NCBI GenBank assembly: GCA_017508505.1 | Contig: JAFVYT010000085.1 | Span: 1-9,458 of the forward strand | Length of the DNA stretch: 9,458 nt | Reading direction: 5' to 3' | DNA from: Clostridia bacterium | GTDB lineage: Bacteria; Bacillota_A; Clostridia; Oscillospirales; SIG627 | Shown here: positions 1-7,470 of the stretch, one piece after another | Position numbering within the stretch: position 1 is the stretch's first letter | Layout of the letters: each line of letters opens with the position of its first letter | The notes under the pieces: model-generated | Told to the model about the DNA's origin: nothing | Databases searched by the model: none | The model's input: the letters and a program-made list of their open reading frames with translations, nothing else | Translations under genes and position numbers: made by a program

Positions 1-2
1 CC

Positions 3-908
3 ATAGCACCTGCCTTTACACCTGCACCTGCACCTGCACCCGCACCTGCGGCTCCCGCCGAGCCTGCTTTTACACCTGCACCTGCGGCTCCCGCTGAGCC
101 TGCTTTTACACCCGCACCTGCGGCTCCCACTAAGCCTGCCTTTACACCCGCCCCTGCGGCTCCCGCCGAGCCTGCCTTTACACCCGCCCCTGCGGCTCCT
201 GCCGAGCCTGCCTTTACACCCGCGCCTGCGGCTCCCACTAAGCCTGCCTTTACACCCGCACCTGCGGCTCCTGCCGAGCCTGCTTTTACACCTGCGCCTG
301 CGGCTCCCGCAAAGCCCGCCTTTGCGCCTACGCCCGCTCCCGAACAGCCTGCGTTTCAGGCGGTACCGCCCGTAACTCCTCCTCCCGCAAAGAAGGAAAA
401 GAAGAAAAAGAGCGTGGGTCTAATTGTCCTTTCCGTTCTTTTGTTCCTGCTTTTTGCGAGCTCTGCTACCTTTAACGTGCTTCAGTACCTCTCCGGTCAG
501 GATCAGAAGAAGGAGATCGCCGAGATGAAGGAAGAAAATGAAGATGCCGAGAAGAAGGGCGGCGAGCAAGGCAGTCAGATTGAGGAGCTGGAGGGTAAGC
601 TGGAGGAGGCCAGCGGCAAGGTGACCGAGCTGGAGGCCGATCTGAAGGACAGCGAGGATCAGCTCAAGAACGTACAATCCGAGCTGAACACCACCAAGAC
701 CGAGCTGGACGGAGAAAAGAACAACGCGAACACCCTGAGACAGTTTCTTGAGTTCTACGAGAAATTTATTGTCTTCGTATCTGACGATGGCACGAACCGT
801 TATCACACCTACGGCTGTGAGGAGTTTGATTCCTCCTCCTTCCTGGCCTTTAACGTAGATGCTGCCATTTCTCAGGGCTACACTCCCTGTCCCCATTGTC
901 AGGATTAA
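3..908 (+). CDS. Membrane protein with Pro/Ala repeats, coiled coil and C-terminal Cys/His module (5' end outside window)
   Basis: The frame is open from the window edge (codons begin at base 3) to TAA at 906-908, giving 301 residues; the true start lies upstream. In order (window residues): Pro/Ala-rich 12-residue repeats at about 3-104; a proline-rich linker ending in a Lys cluster (KKEKKKK); one hydrophobic helix at about 138-163; a Glu/Lys/Leu heptad-like coiled coil at about 165-250; and a C-terminal module with His268, Cys272, Cys296 and Cys299 in the pattern H-x3-C...GYTPC-x2-C. The Lys cluster before the helix predicts N-terminus inside and C-terminus outside. The H-x3-C...GY-PC-x2-C pattern resembles small metal-binding modules at the ends of some secreted or surface Firmicutes proteins, so zinc binding is inferred. 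A GTG at 414 could be mistaken for a start, but it sits at the edge of the membrane helix and the frame upstream is clearly coding. No specific function is recognised. The gene ends at a terminator shared with the convergent operon. Confidence 0.85.
   Translation: MAPAFTPAPAPAPAPAAPAEPAFTPAPAAPAEPAFTPAPAAPTKPAFTPAPAAPAEPAFTPAPAAPAEPAFTPAPAAPTKPAFTPAPAAPAEPAFTPAPAAPAKPAFAPTPAPEQPAFQAVPPVTPPPAKKEKKKKSVGLIVLSVLLFLLFASSATFNVLQYLSGQDQKKEIAEMKEENEDAEKKGGEQGSQIEELEGKLEEASGKVTELEADLKDSEDQLKNVQSELNTTKTELDGEKNNANTLRQFLEFYEKFIVFVSDDGTNRYHTYGCEEFDSSSFLAFNVDAAISQGYTPCPHCQD
9..314 (+). repeat. In-frame 36-bp tandem repeat encoding PAFTPAPAAPAE/TK
   Basis: There are eight tandem units. The first is 54 bp (9-62), extended by internal Pro-Ala pairs, and seven units of exactly 36 bp follow (63-314). 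A degenerate ninth (PAFAPTPAPEQP) covers 315-350. Each unit encodes PAFTPAPAAP plus a two-residue ending. The endings run AE, AE, TK, AE, AE, TK, AE, AK, which gives a higher-order period of three units (108 bp). Differences between copies are mostly synonymous third-base changes, so the protein pattern looks selected while the DNA drifts. The region is probably an extended, disordered spacer, and copy number may vary between strains. Confidence 0.95.
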
Positions 909-911
909 ATG

Positions 912-946
912 AAAAAAAGATTCCTCGAAAAGAGGAATCTTTTTTT
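912..946. terminator. Bidirectional intrinsic terminator between convergent genes
   Basis: A perfect 15-bp inverted repeat: AAAAAAAGATTCCTC (912-926), a GAAAA loop (927-931), then the complementary arm ending in seven T (932-946). The A and T tracts give a U-tail in both directions. It lies 3 bases after the plus-strand stop at 908, and the metH stop codon (945-947) falls inside its T tract, so it serves both genes. Confidence 0.93.
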
Positions 947-3347
947 ATGCTTTGAAGATTCTTTCGGCATAGCGGACGCCCTCCATGGCGTCCTTGGCGT
1001 AGAAGTCCGCACCGATTCTTTCGGCGTATTCCCGCGTCAGGACGGCTCCGCCCACCATCACCTTACAGCTTGGTGCAATTTTGCGAATCTCGCGGATGGT
1101 CTCTTCCATCGCGGGCACGGTAGTGGTCATCAGAGCGCTGAGTCCCAAAAGGGGAGCGTTTCTTTCTATGACCGTCTCCACGATCCGCTCTGTGGCCACG
1201 TCCTTACCAAGGTCGACCACCTCAAAGCCGTAGTTTTCCAGAAGGAGCCTGAGGATATTCTTCCCGATGTCGTGCACGTCGCCCTTGACGGTGGCGATCA
1301 CCACCGTGCCGCGCTTTTCGGAGGGCTTTTCTCCTTGGCTTGCCTGACGAATCACCTCAAAGGCGCTTCCCGCCGCCTCTGCACTCATCAAAAGCTGAGG
1401 CAGGAAGATCCGCTTTTTCTCAAAGCCCTCTCCCACCTCGTCCAGCGCAGGGACGATCTGCCCTTGAATGATCTCCAAGGGGGGGAGCTCCTTCAAAAGC
1501 ACCGTGGCCAATTCCGCCGCCTTGTCGCAAAGGCCCTTTTGAATGGCACGGCACAGATCCGTTTCCTCCACGTCTCTTTTGGGCTTCGGAGAGCTCGGAG
1601 CTGTGCTTGGGGAGGCGGGGAGAAGGCTTTCTGATGCCGCTACGAGCTCCGCGCAGCCCTCGTCAAGCCCCTTCAGAGCACGGTATGCGTAAAAAACTTT
1701 CATCATATCTGCCGAATCGGGATTCATAATCGCCGCATCCAGCCCATTTTCCAAGGCAAGGGCAAAGAAGGTCCCGTTGATAGCCTCCCGAAGAGGAAGT
1801 CCGAAGGATACGTTGGAGACCCCGAGCGAGGTCTGACAGCCCAGCTCCGTTTTGATTCGTCGGATGGACTCCAGCGTGCACAGGGCGCTTTGGGAGTCGG
1901 TGCTGATGGTCATGGCCAAGGGGTCGAAGATCAGATTCTTTTTTTCAATGCCGTAGCGCTCGGCGGTACGAAGGATCCGCTTGGCGATTTCTACACGTCC
2001 CTTGGCCGTCTCCGGGATCCCGTTCTCATCCAGCGTCAGCGCCACTGCCACACCGCCGTATTTTTTCAAAAGAGGGAAGATGGCCGCCATGCTTTCCTCT
2101 TTTCCGTTGACGGAGTTGATCAGCGCCTTTCCGTGGTAGCACCGAAGGGCGGCCTCCATAGCACCTGCATCGGCGGTATCAATCTGCAAGGGCAGATTCA
2201 AAACACTCTGCAGGGCGCACACCGCCTCACAGAGCATTGCTTTTTCATCAATCTCGGGAAGACCCACGTTTACGTCCAGCGCGTGGACGCCCTTTTCCTC
2301 CTGGCGGATCCCCTCCGACAGAATGTAGTCCATATCGTGATTGCGAAGGGCTTCCTTAAAGCGCTTCTTGCCCGTGGGATTGATTCGCTCTCCGATCAGG
2401 ATGGGCTCCTTTCCAAACTGCACGGTATGAGTTTGAGAGGCGATCACGGAGTGCGTCTTTTTGATTAAGGGCAAGGGGACGGCCCCCTGCAGTGCCGTTT
2501 TCAGGGCGTGAATGTGCGCAGGGGTGGTACCGCAGCAGCCGCCCACGATCCGTAGCCCCTCCTTCACAAGAGATGCCAGCTCCCGGGCAAATTCCTCGGG
2601 GCCTACGTCGAATACAGTGTTCCCCTTGACCGTGCGGGGAAGACCCGCATTGGGCTTGAGGAGCACGGGGATGCTCGCCTCCTTCAGAAGCCTTTTTGCA
2701 ACGTCTGCAAGCCCTTTGGGGCCGAGGGAGCAGTTGGCTCCGAGGGCGTCCGCCCCCATTCCCTCCAAAATCGCCACCATGGCCTCGGGGCTTGCTCCGG
2801 TCAAAAGACACCCGTTTTCCCCGTAGGCATTGGACACCAAAACGGGAAGATGCGAGCACTCCTTTGCCGCGATCAGGGCTGCACGGGTTTCGTCCACGGC
2901 GTTCATCGTCTCAATGAAGATGAGATCCACTCCGTATCGGACTCCGAGCTGCACGGTCTCCCGAAAGATTTCCACCGCCTCCTCAAAGTCAAGGTCCCCC
3001 AAGGGACGAAGGAGCTTTCCCGTCGGGCCGATGTCCAGGGCAACGAAGGTCGCCTCGGGATTTGTGGTTTCGGACTGTGCCTTGCGGGCGTTTTTCACGG
3101 CCGCCGAAAGGATGCTCTCCAACGTTTCCCGATCAAATTTTAAACGGTTTGCACCAAAGGTGTTGGTGCATACCACGTTGCTCCCCGCGTCAAAATACGA
3201 CTTGTGGATCTCGCAGATCACCTCGGGGTGGGAAAGGTTCCATTCCTCAGGGCGTTGGCCGGGCAGAAGTCCCTTCTCCTGAAGAAGGGTTCCCATTCCG
3301 CCGTCCAGAAAAACGAGCCCTTTGTTTAAATAATCTCTGAAATTCAT
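945..3347 (-). CDS. metH: Cobalamin-dependent methionine synthase, short form without reactivation domain
   Basis: Transfers the methyl group of 5-methyltetrahydrofolate to homocysteine through cobalamin; a cytoplasmic enzyme. The 800 residues divide into a homocysteine/zinc domain (about 1-295), with DGGMGT at 15-20 and zinc ligands Cys206 (GANCSLGP), Cys271 and Cys272 (GGCCGTTP); a pterin-binding TIM barrel (about 310-570), with GERINPTGKK at 319-328 and DVN at 358-360; a Pro/Ser-rich linker (575-592); a helical B12 cap (about 595-670); and a Rossmann B12 domain (about 678-798). The B12 motif is canonical: D-x-H-x-x-G at 690-695 (axial ligand His692), 41 residues to SAL at 737-739, 26 residues to GG at 766-767. 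The C-terminal AdoMet-binding reactivation domain of the roughly 1200-residue E. coli enzyme is absent, and the sequence stops right after the B12 domain as in Thermotoga and many Firmicutes, where reactivation is a separate protein (none in this window). ATG follows AAGGA by 8 bases, and the metF stop TAA is merged with this ribosome site. Confidence 0.96.
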   Translation of the reverse strand: MNFRDYLNKGLVFLDGGMGTLLQEKGLLPGQRPEEWNLSHPEVICEIHKSYFDAGSNVVCTNTFGANRLKFDRETLESILSAAVKNARKAQSETTNPEATFVALDIGPTGKLLRPLGDLDFEEAVEIFRETVQLGVRYGVDLIFIETMNAVDETRAALIAAKECSHLPVLVSNAYGENGCLLTGASPEAMVAILEGMGADALGANCSLGPKGLADVAKRLLKEASIPVLLKPNAGLPRTVKGNTVFDVGPEEFARELASLVKEGLRIVGGCCGTTPAHIHALKTALQGAVPLPLIKKTHSVIASQTHTVQFGKEPILIGERINPTGKKRFKEALRNHDMDYILSEGIRQEEKGVHALDVNVGLPEIDEKAMLCEAVCALQSVLNLPLQIDTADAGAMEAALRCYHGKALINSVNGKEESMAAIFPLLKKYGGVAVALTLDENGIPETAKGRVEIAKRILRTAERYGIEKKNLIFDPLAMTISTDSQSALCTLESIRRIKTELGCQTSLGVSNVSFGLPLREAINGTFFALALENGLDAAIMNPDSADMMKVFYAYRALKGLDEGCAELVAASESLLPASPSTAPSSPKPKRDVEETDLCRAIQKGLCDKAAELATVLLKELPPLEIIQGQIVPALDEVGEGFEKKRIFLPQLLMSAEAAGSAFEVIRQASQGEKPSEKRGTVVIATVKGDVHDIGKNILRLLLENYGFEVVDLGKDVATERIVETVIERNAPLLGLSALMTTTVPAMEETIREIRKIAPSCKVMVGGAVLTREYAERIGADFYAKDAMEGVRYAERIFKA

Positions 3348-3359
3348 AGGACGTTTCCT

Positions 3360-4238
3360 TTATTTTCCCAAAATATCCGAGAGATTTCCTTGGATCCTCT
3401 CGGCGACCTCGGGCTTGTTCATAGAATATACGTGCACCGCGTTGATGCCGTTGGCAAACAGATCGATGATTTGGTCTGTGGCATAGGCGATCCCCGCCTG
3501 CTTCATTGCTGCAGGATCGGAGCCGAAGCGATCCACCAGACTCTTGAAGCGCTGGGGCATAAAGGAGCCGGAAAGCTGAATGGCTCTTGCAACCTGATTG
3601 GCATTGGTAATGGGCATAATGCCCGCCACGATGGGGACGGTGATCCCGGCCTCACGAATCTTATACAAGAAGTTATAGAGAAGATTGTTGTCAAAAAACA
3701 TCTGCGTGGTGAGAAAGTCACACCCGGCGTCTACCTTTTCCTTCAACCGACGGATGTCCTCCTTTTGATTGGCGCTTTCGGGATGGATCTCGGGGTAGCA
3801 GGCGCCGCCGATGCAAAGATCGCCGTTTGCTTCCTTCAATTCCCGTACCAGATCCACCGCATAGCGGTAGTCCCATCCGCTTCTGTCCTCCTGCATCCGA
3901 TCTGCGGGAACGTCCCCCCGAAGGGCCATCACGTTTTCGATTCCCGCCTCACAGATCTCGCGGATCCGTTCCCGCACCGTTTCCTTGGTGGAGGAAACGC
4001 AGGTCAAATGCTCCAGTGTGGGCACACCGTAGCGCTCCTTGAGATTTTTGGCGATGTCCAGCGTATAGCGGCTCGTGCCGCCGCCCGCTCCGTAGGTCAC
4101 ACTCATAAAGGAGGGACGGAGCTTTGCGATCTCCTCCGTTGCAAGCCGTACACTTTCAAAGGCCGAGTCCGTTTTGGGAGGGAATACCTCAAAGGAGAGG
4201 GAAGGGGTTTCCTTCCGAACCAAATCAATGATTTTCAT
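3360..4238 (-). CDS. metF: 5,10-methylenetetrahydrofolate reductase
   Basis: An FAD enzyme that reduces 5,10-methylenetetrahydrofolate to 5-methyltetrahydrofolate, the methyl donor used by the MetH encoded 12 bases downstream. At 292 residues it is the usual length of a bacterial MetF, a single beta/alpha barrel without the regulatory domain of eukaryotic enzymes. Visible family landmarks are FEVFPPK (16-22, with Glu17 matching the catalytic Glu28 of E. coli), VTYGAGGGT (47-55), LEHLTCV (75-81), ALRGD (105-109, Asp109 matching Asp120) and TTQMFFD (177-183, Gln179 matching Gln183). The end of the barrel carries the typical HVYSMN (269-274). The start ATG has AAAGGA upstream at 8-base spacing, sitting in the 19-base gap after the amidohydrolase stop. 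Placement directly before metH is a common arrangement and supports a methionine-synthesis role; some clostridial MetF proteins also serve acetogenesis. Confidence 0.96.
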   Translation of the reverse strand: MKIIDLVRKETPSLSFEVFPPKTDSAFESVRLATEEIAKLRPSFMSVTYGAGGGTSRYTLDIAKNLKERYGVPTLEHLTCVSSTKETVRERIREICEAGIENVMALRGDVPADRMQEDRSGWDYRYAVDLVRELKEANGDLCIGGACYPEIHPESANQKEDIRRLKEKVDAGCDFLTTQMFFDNNLLYNFLYKIREAGITVPIVAGIMPITNANQVARAIQLSGSFMPQRFKSLVDRFGSDPAAMKQAGIAYATDQIIDLFANGINAVHVYSMNKPEVAERIQGNLSDILGK

Positions 4239-4257
4239 TTTCGTGTTCCTTTATTTT

Positions 4258-5871
4258 TTACTTTTGTTCTTCGGGTCTGCGGTAGACGACCTCGTCCTCC
4301 TTGATCGTGCAGAGAACCCGAATGCTTTCGATCTCTTTTTTCGGCACCGCCGTGGGATCCCGATCCAGAACAATGAGGTCAGCCAGAGCTCCTGGCTTTA
4401 AAATGCCCTTGGTTTCTTCCTCAAAGTAGGCCATCGCCCCGCCGTGGGTTGCGGCCATCAGAGCTTCGTAAGGCTCAATACGATTTTCCTCTCCCACTAC
4501 GACGCCCTTTCGGGTCACGCGGTTCACCGCGCACCCGATGCTGTGCAGCATTCTCGGCATCGTGACAGGGCTGTCCTGATGGAAATTGAAGGCTACGCCC
4601 TTTTTCATGGCACCTTTTACGGGGCTGATACGCATTCCGCGCTCTCCCAGGTTTTTCAGGTGGGTGTCCCCCCAGTAGAAGCAATGGCCTACGAAAAAGG
4701 AGGCGAGCATTCCGACCCTTGCCATTCTTTCGAGTTGATCATAGCCCACGGTCTGAGCGTGAATCATCACGGGGCGCAGATCTCTGCCCTTTTTCGTTTC
4801 CTCGGTCACACGCTCCCAAAGGGACAAAAATTGCTCCGAGGCCGCATCGCCGTTGCAATGGGCGATGGGCTGCAGGCCGTTCTCCACCGCACTCAGAAGT
4901 CTTGCCTTGACCTCCTCGTCCTGCAGGGTGGGGTAGCCGCGGTATTCCGCCTCGTTCTCGTAGGGCTGTCGGAGCCACGCGGTTCTCACCTGAGGAGAGC
5001 CGTCCAAAAACAGCTTCATTCCTCCGAGCTTCAAGCGGTTTTGATATCCCTTTCCAAGGGAATCAAAGAGCTCATTCCAGCCCTCGGAGTAGGAGGAGCG
5101 AGCAGCAGCATAAGCAACCACGTCTACCTTGAAGGCACCCTCTTTTGCAAGGCGCTGTAAAACGCAAAGCCGCGAAAGCGGGTTGGCACTGCCGTCCTGC
5201 ACCGTGGTAAATCCGTTTTCCAGATAGACCTCCTGCGCGGCCAAAACTGCTTTTTCAATCTCCTTTTCGGTGATATCGGTAGAGAAGACCGCGGCAAAGG
5301 GCCCTCTGGCGGTCTCCTCAAAGTATCCGTTTAAGGAGCCATCCTCGCATCTTCCCGCAAAGCCTCCTGCGGGACAGCGATAGTCTGCGGTCAGAACCCC
5401 TGCCTTTTCCATGGCAAGGGTGTTGTAAGCGGCTACGTGCCCCGACAGATGTACGCAGGCAATGGGATTGTCAAGGCCGAGGGAGTCGAGGAGCGCCGCC
5501 GTGGGGTGCACACCCTCCCGCATAATCGCAAGGTCGTACCCCTTGCAGGTAATGGGGGCGCCCGCAGGGATGCTTTGCTTTTTCACAAAGCTGCGGATCC
5601 GATCCAGAAGCTCCTCGAAGCATGCGGCACCCGTCAAATCGCAAAATTTCGTCAGGTTCAGACCGAGGCTGACCATATGACTGTGCCCGTCAACGAATCC
5701 GGGCATCAGCGTCTTTCCCTTCAGGTCGATCCGTTCCGCCTCGACCCCCTCAAGCTCGGTGTAGGCTCCCACGGCACAAATTTTGCCGTTCTCGGTCAGA
5801 AGTGCCTCTGCTCTCGGATGGAGCGGATCCATTGTCAGGATCGGCCCTCCATGGTACAACGTCCGTTTCAT
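4258..5871 (-). CDS. YtcJ-type metal-dependent amidohydrolase (Amidohydro_3)
   Basis: A predicted cytoplasmic metal-dependent hydrolase of 537 residues, the usual length for the YtcJ / N-substituted formamide deformylase branch of the amidohydrolase superfamily. The N-terminus (RTLYHGGPILTMD) starts the small beta-sandwich. MPGFVDGHSHM (56-66) carries the metal ligands His63 and His65. KLFLDG (286-291) holds the lysine that is often carbamylated in this superfamily, and His338 (AHCNGD), His371 (IHAQ) and Asp433 (HQDSP) fill the remaining metal and catalytic positions. The C-terminal return of the sandwich is GILKPGALADLIVLDRDP (489-506). The active site looks complete. The substrate cannot be read from sequence: characterised relatives cut C-N bonds such as N-formyl groups, but the family is broad. 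The start overlaps the upstream stop as ATGA, indicating translational coupling, with AGAGG just upstream. Its place between a sugar hydrolase and metF/metH is unusual. Confidence 0.9.
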   Translation of the reverse strand: MKRTLYHGGPILTMDPLHPRAEALLTENGKICAVGAYTELEGVEAERIDLKGKTLMPGFVDGHSHMVSLGLNLTKFCDLTGAACFEELLDRIRSFVKKQSIPAGAPITCKGYDLAIMREGVHPTAALLDSLGLDNPIACVHLSGHVAAYNTLAMEKAGVLTADYRCPAGGFAGRCEDGSLNGYFEETARGPFAAVFSTDITEKEIEKAVLAAQEVYLENGFTTVQDGSANPLSRLCVLQRLAKEGAFKVDVVAYAAARSSYSEGWNELFDSLGKGYQNRLKLGGMKLFLDGSPQVRTAWLRQPYENEAEYRGYPTLQDEEVKARLLSAVENGLQPIAHCNGDAASEQFLSLWERVTEETKKGRDLRPVMIHAQTVGYDQLERMARVGMLASFFVGHCFYWGDTHLKNLGERGMRISPVKGAMKKGVAFNFHQDSPVTMPRMLHSIGCAVNRVTRKGVVVGEENRIEPYEALMAATHGGAMAYFEEETKGILKPGALADLIVLDRDPTAVPKKEIESIRVLCTIKEDEVVYRRPEEQK

Positions 5872-7316
5872 TTTACCTCTTCCGCCTTTGCAATATGAAT
5901 GAGAACGAAGCAGTCCTTATCCAAAACCTCCGTATGGGTCAGAATCCCGTTTTTGATTTCCGTTTGCAGGGTATGCGTGACCTCGAGCCTTCCGCTTTTG
6001 TTCTTTCCGGTGACGATGTTGTTGTCCAGATGGTTGCAGCGGGAAAGCTCCATTTGGTAGATTCCGTCCTCCAGCCCCTCCAGGATCAGGGTGGCAGGGT
6101 AGGAGCTTGCCTCGGGATTGACCGCCAAAACGAAGAGATCCTCTCCGTTTTTCACCGCAATGGCGGTATAGGCCGCATCGGGATAAGCACTTTCCGTGAC
6201 CGACAGCTCCCAAAGGCTGCCCGAGAGGGAGTGGAGCATCTCAAGAGCCATTCCGTTGGGCGTTGCCCCGTAGCTGCCGCTCTCCTGAAGCAGGTACTGC
6301 GTATAGGAGATCTGTAGCTCGGGATTGTGGAAGCTGCACCAGGGGAAGGGAAGCATCTCACCGAGGGCCCCCTCGGAAAAGGCAATCAAATAGGTCAAAA
6401 GCCCCGCCGCATTGTGAATGGAGTCTCCGTCCACACCCGTGGCTCTCGCTCTACCGGTCTCATTCAGGAAAACGGGCTTTTCCTCCAGGCCGTTTTCCTG
6501 CAAGAGCTCCCGATGACGTCGCAGGATCTCCCGAAGCTTTTCTACCCCGCTCAAACGGGTCGTTTCCGGAAGACCTTGGGCGATCAGGGCTCTGTTTTCG
6601 GGATCGTCGTACATATGGTAGGAGTAGAAGTCCATCTCAACTCCCGCCTTCTTCAGCCCTGCCGCCACCCCTTGCATCAAGGGCCACCGGCTTAATGGGT
6701 GTGCCTGAGAAAAGCCACCCATCACCAAGGGGATCTCGTAGTGATGCTTTTGGTTCAAGCGGTCGATGGCACTCTTTGCTCTCAAATAGATCTTGACGTA
6801 TTCCTCTGCCGTAAGATTGCCGAAGGGCTTGATGTCCACCTCGTTACAGCACTCGATATAACGGATGTTGGGAGCCAATTCCTTGCAGTATTCCACTGCC
6901 CGCTCAAAGACCGCCTCGTACTGATCATAGGTGATGATCCCGTCCGAGACCTCTCTCTCGTAGCGGCGCACGTTCAAAAGCAGCTCCTCGGCGCATTTTC
7001 CGTGCTCCACCAAATAATCGCGGAAGCGGGTTCCCGAGGGGGCAGGCACGATCAGCGCCATATCGTAAACGTAGTGAAGCTCCGATACGGGATAGCGCAG
7101 CTTTCCGATCTCGTAATCGGGATAGGTGGTGTCCGTGCGATAGTCCCAGTATTCGTCCAGCGTAACGAAGGTGCGCATGATAGCGGCCTTTCCCAGTCTC
7201 GATTCCAAAAAAGCGGGAAAGCCCTTGGGAGGGACGTAGCGCAGGGTGGAGTTCATCCATCTCGTGGGGTCCTTATACGTGCCGATTTTCTTTTTCGCAT
7301 TGACCTGTATCTTCAT
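5868..7316 (-). CDS. Clan GH-A glycoside hydrolase, GH39-like, cytoplasmic
   Basis: A predicted retaining glycosidase of 482 residues, first gene of the operon. A (beta/alpha)8 barrel spans about 1-360 and a C-terminal beta-sandwich about 365-475. The acid/base candidate is Glu159 in YIECCNEVD (Asn158-Glu159 at the end of strand 4, the clan GH-A hallmark). The nucleophile candidate is Glu286 in PVFLNETGRA (strand 7). The helix after the acid/base (LTAEEYVKIYLRAKSAI) resembles GH39 enzymes (beta-xylosidase, alpha-iduronidase and relatives), but the usual Trp before Asn-Glu is Cys and the Pro after it is Val, so the family assignment is tentative and the sugar is unknown. There is no signal peptide, so it likely acts on imported oligosaccharides. 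The start is an ATG with AAAAGGAG 8 bases upstream. Divergent transcription from the GH28-like gene across a shared control region supports a joint carbohydrate role. Confidence 0.82.
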   Translation of the reverse strand: MKIQVNAKKKIGTYKDPTRWMNSTLRYVPPKGFPAFLESRLGKAAIMRTFVTLDEYWDYRTDTTYPDYEIGKLRYPVSELHYVYDMALIVPAPSGTRFRDYLVEHGKCAEELLLNVRRYEREVSDGIITYDQYEAVFERAVEYCKELAPNIRYIECCNEVDIKPFGNLTAEEYVKIYLRAKSAIDRLNQKHHYEIPLVMGGFSQAHPLSRWPLMQGVAAGLKKAGVEMDFYSYHMYDDPENRALIAQGLPETTRLSGVEKLREILRRHRELLQENGLEEKPVFLNETGRARATGVDGDSIHNAAGLLTYLIAFSEGALGEMLPFPWCSFHNPELQISYTQYLLQESGSYGATPNGMALEMLHSLSGSLWELSVTESAYPDAAYTAIAVKNGEDLFVLAVNPEASSYPATLILEGLEDGIYQMELSRCNHLDNNIVTGKNKSGRLEVTHTLQTEIKNGILTHTEVLDKDCFVLIHIAKAEEVK

Positions 7317-7390
7317 TGCTGACGCTCCTTTTCTATCAGGAAAGCCCCTTGGAAGAGCAAAACCTCTCCCATGGATATTTCAACGGATAC

Positions 7391-7419
7391 ATTATATCAC
7401 ACAAGACTCCCTTTTTCAA
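7391..7419 (-). promoter_or_regulatory. Sigma-A promoter of the minus-strand operon
   Basis: Read on the minus strand: -35 TTGAAA (7419-7414), a 17-base spacer, -10 TATAAT (7396-7391), with TG one base upstream of the -10 (extended -10, TGnTATAAT). Transcription would start near 7384, leaving a leader of about 68 bases before the ATG at 7316. The ribosome site AAAAGGAG is at 7332-7325. Confidence 0.82.
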
Positions 7420-7428
7420 TAGAGTCTT
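7403..7428. promoter_or_regulatory. Inverted repeat flanking the minus-strand -35 element (candidate operator)
   Basis: A perfect 7-bp inverted repeat, AAGACTC (7403-7409) and GAGTCTT (7422-7428), separated by 12 bases that contain the minus-strand -35 box (7414-7419). The arms are centred 19 bases apart, about two helical turns, which would suit a dimeric regulator binding over the promoter. No T tract follows, so it does not look like a terminator. The regulator is unknown. Confidence 0.4.
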
Positions 7429-7439
7429 CCTTTTCCGAC

Positions 7440-7468
7440 TTGACAAAAGAATGTTTTGATCCTATAAT
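7440..7468 (+). promoter_or_regulatory. Consensus sigma-A promoter of the GH28-like gene
   Basis: A perfect TTGACA (7440-7445), a 17-base spacer and a perfect TATAAT (7463-7468). Start of transcription is expected near 7475, giving a leader of about 41 bases. A promoter this close to consensus usually needs a repressor to be controllable, which fits the inverted repeat at its start site. Confidence 0.93.
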
Positions 7469-7470
7469 CT

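Larger units (their letters stand above)
945..7316 (-). other. Predicted four-gene operon: GH39-like hydrolase, amidohydrolase, metF, metH
   Basis: The four minus-strand genes are packed with junctions of a 4-base ATGA overlap (5868-5871), 19 bases (4239-4257) and 12 bases (3348-3359). I see no terminator hairpin in either gap. A consensus promoter lies upstream (7391-7419) and a strong terminator closes the far end (912-946). One transcript of about 6.4 kb is the simplest reading. Internal promoters inside the upstream coding regions cannot be excluded by eye. Confidence 0.75.

Noticed and set aside
9..314. Regularly spaced repeats as a CRISPR array
   Set aside because: Units are contiguous with no unique spacers, are multiples of three, and keep a clean Pro/Ala reading frame that continues into the downstream protein.
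414..416. GTG as the start of a 164-residue protein
   Set aside because: It lies at the beginning of the membrane helix with no suitable ribosome site, and the frame upstream is clearly coding to the window edge.
909..1634. Long plus-strand frame opposite metH
   Set aside because: It is antisense to a gene with full MetH motifs, begins inside the terminator, and its His/Gly/Leu-rich translation has no domain features.
3390..4304. 304-residue plus-strand frame opposite metF
   Set aside because: A shadow of the high-GC coding strand of metF, with no ribosome site and no recognisable motif.
7317..7384. Riboswitch or attenuator in the operon leader
   Set aside because: The leader is only about 68 bases, and I see no long stem or T tract before the ribosome site.
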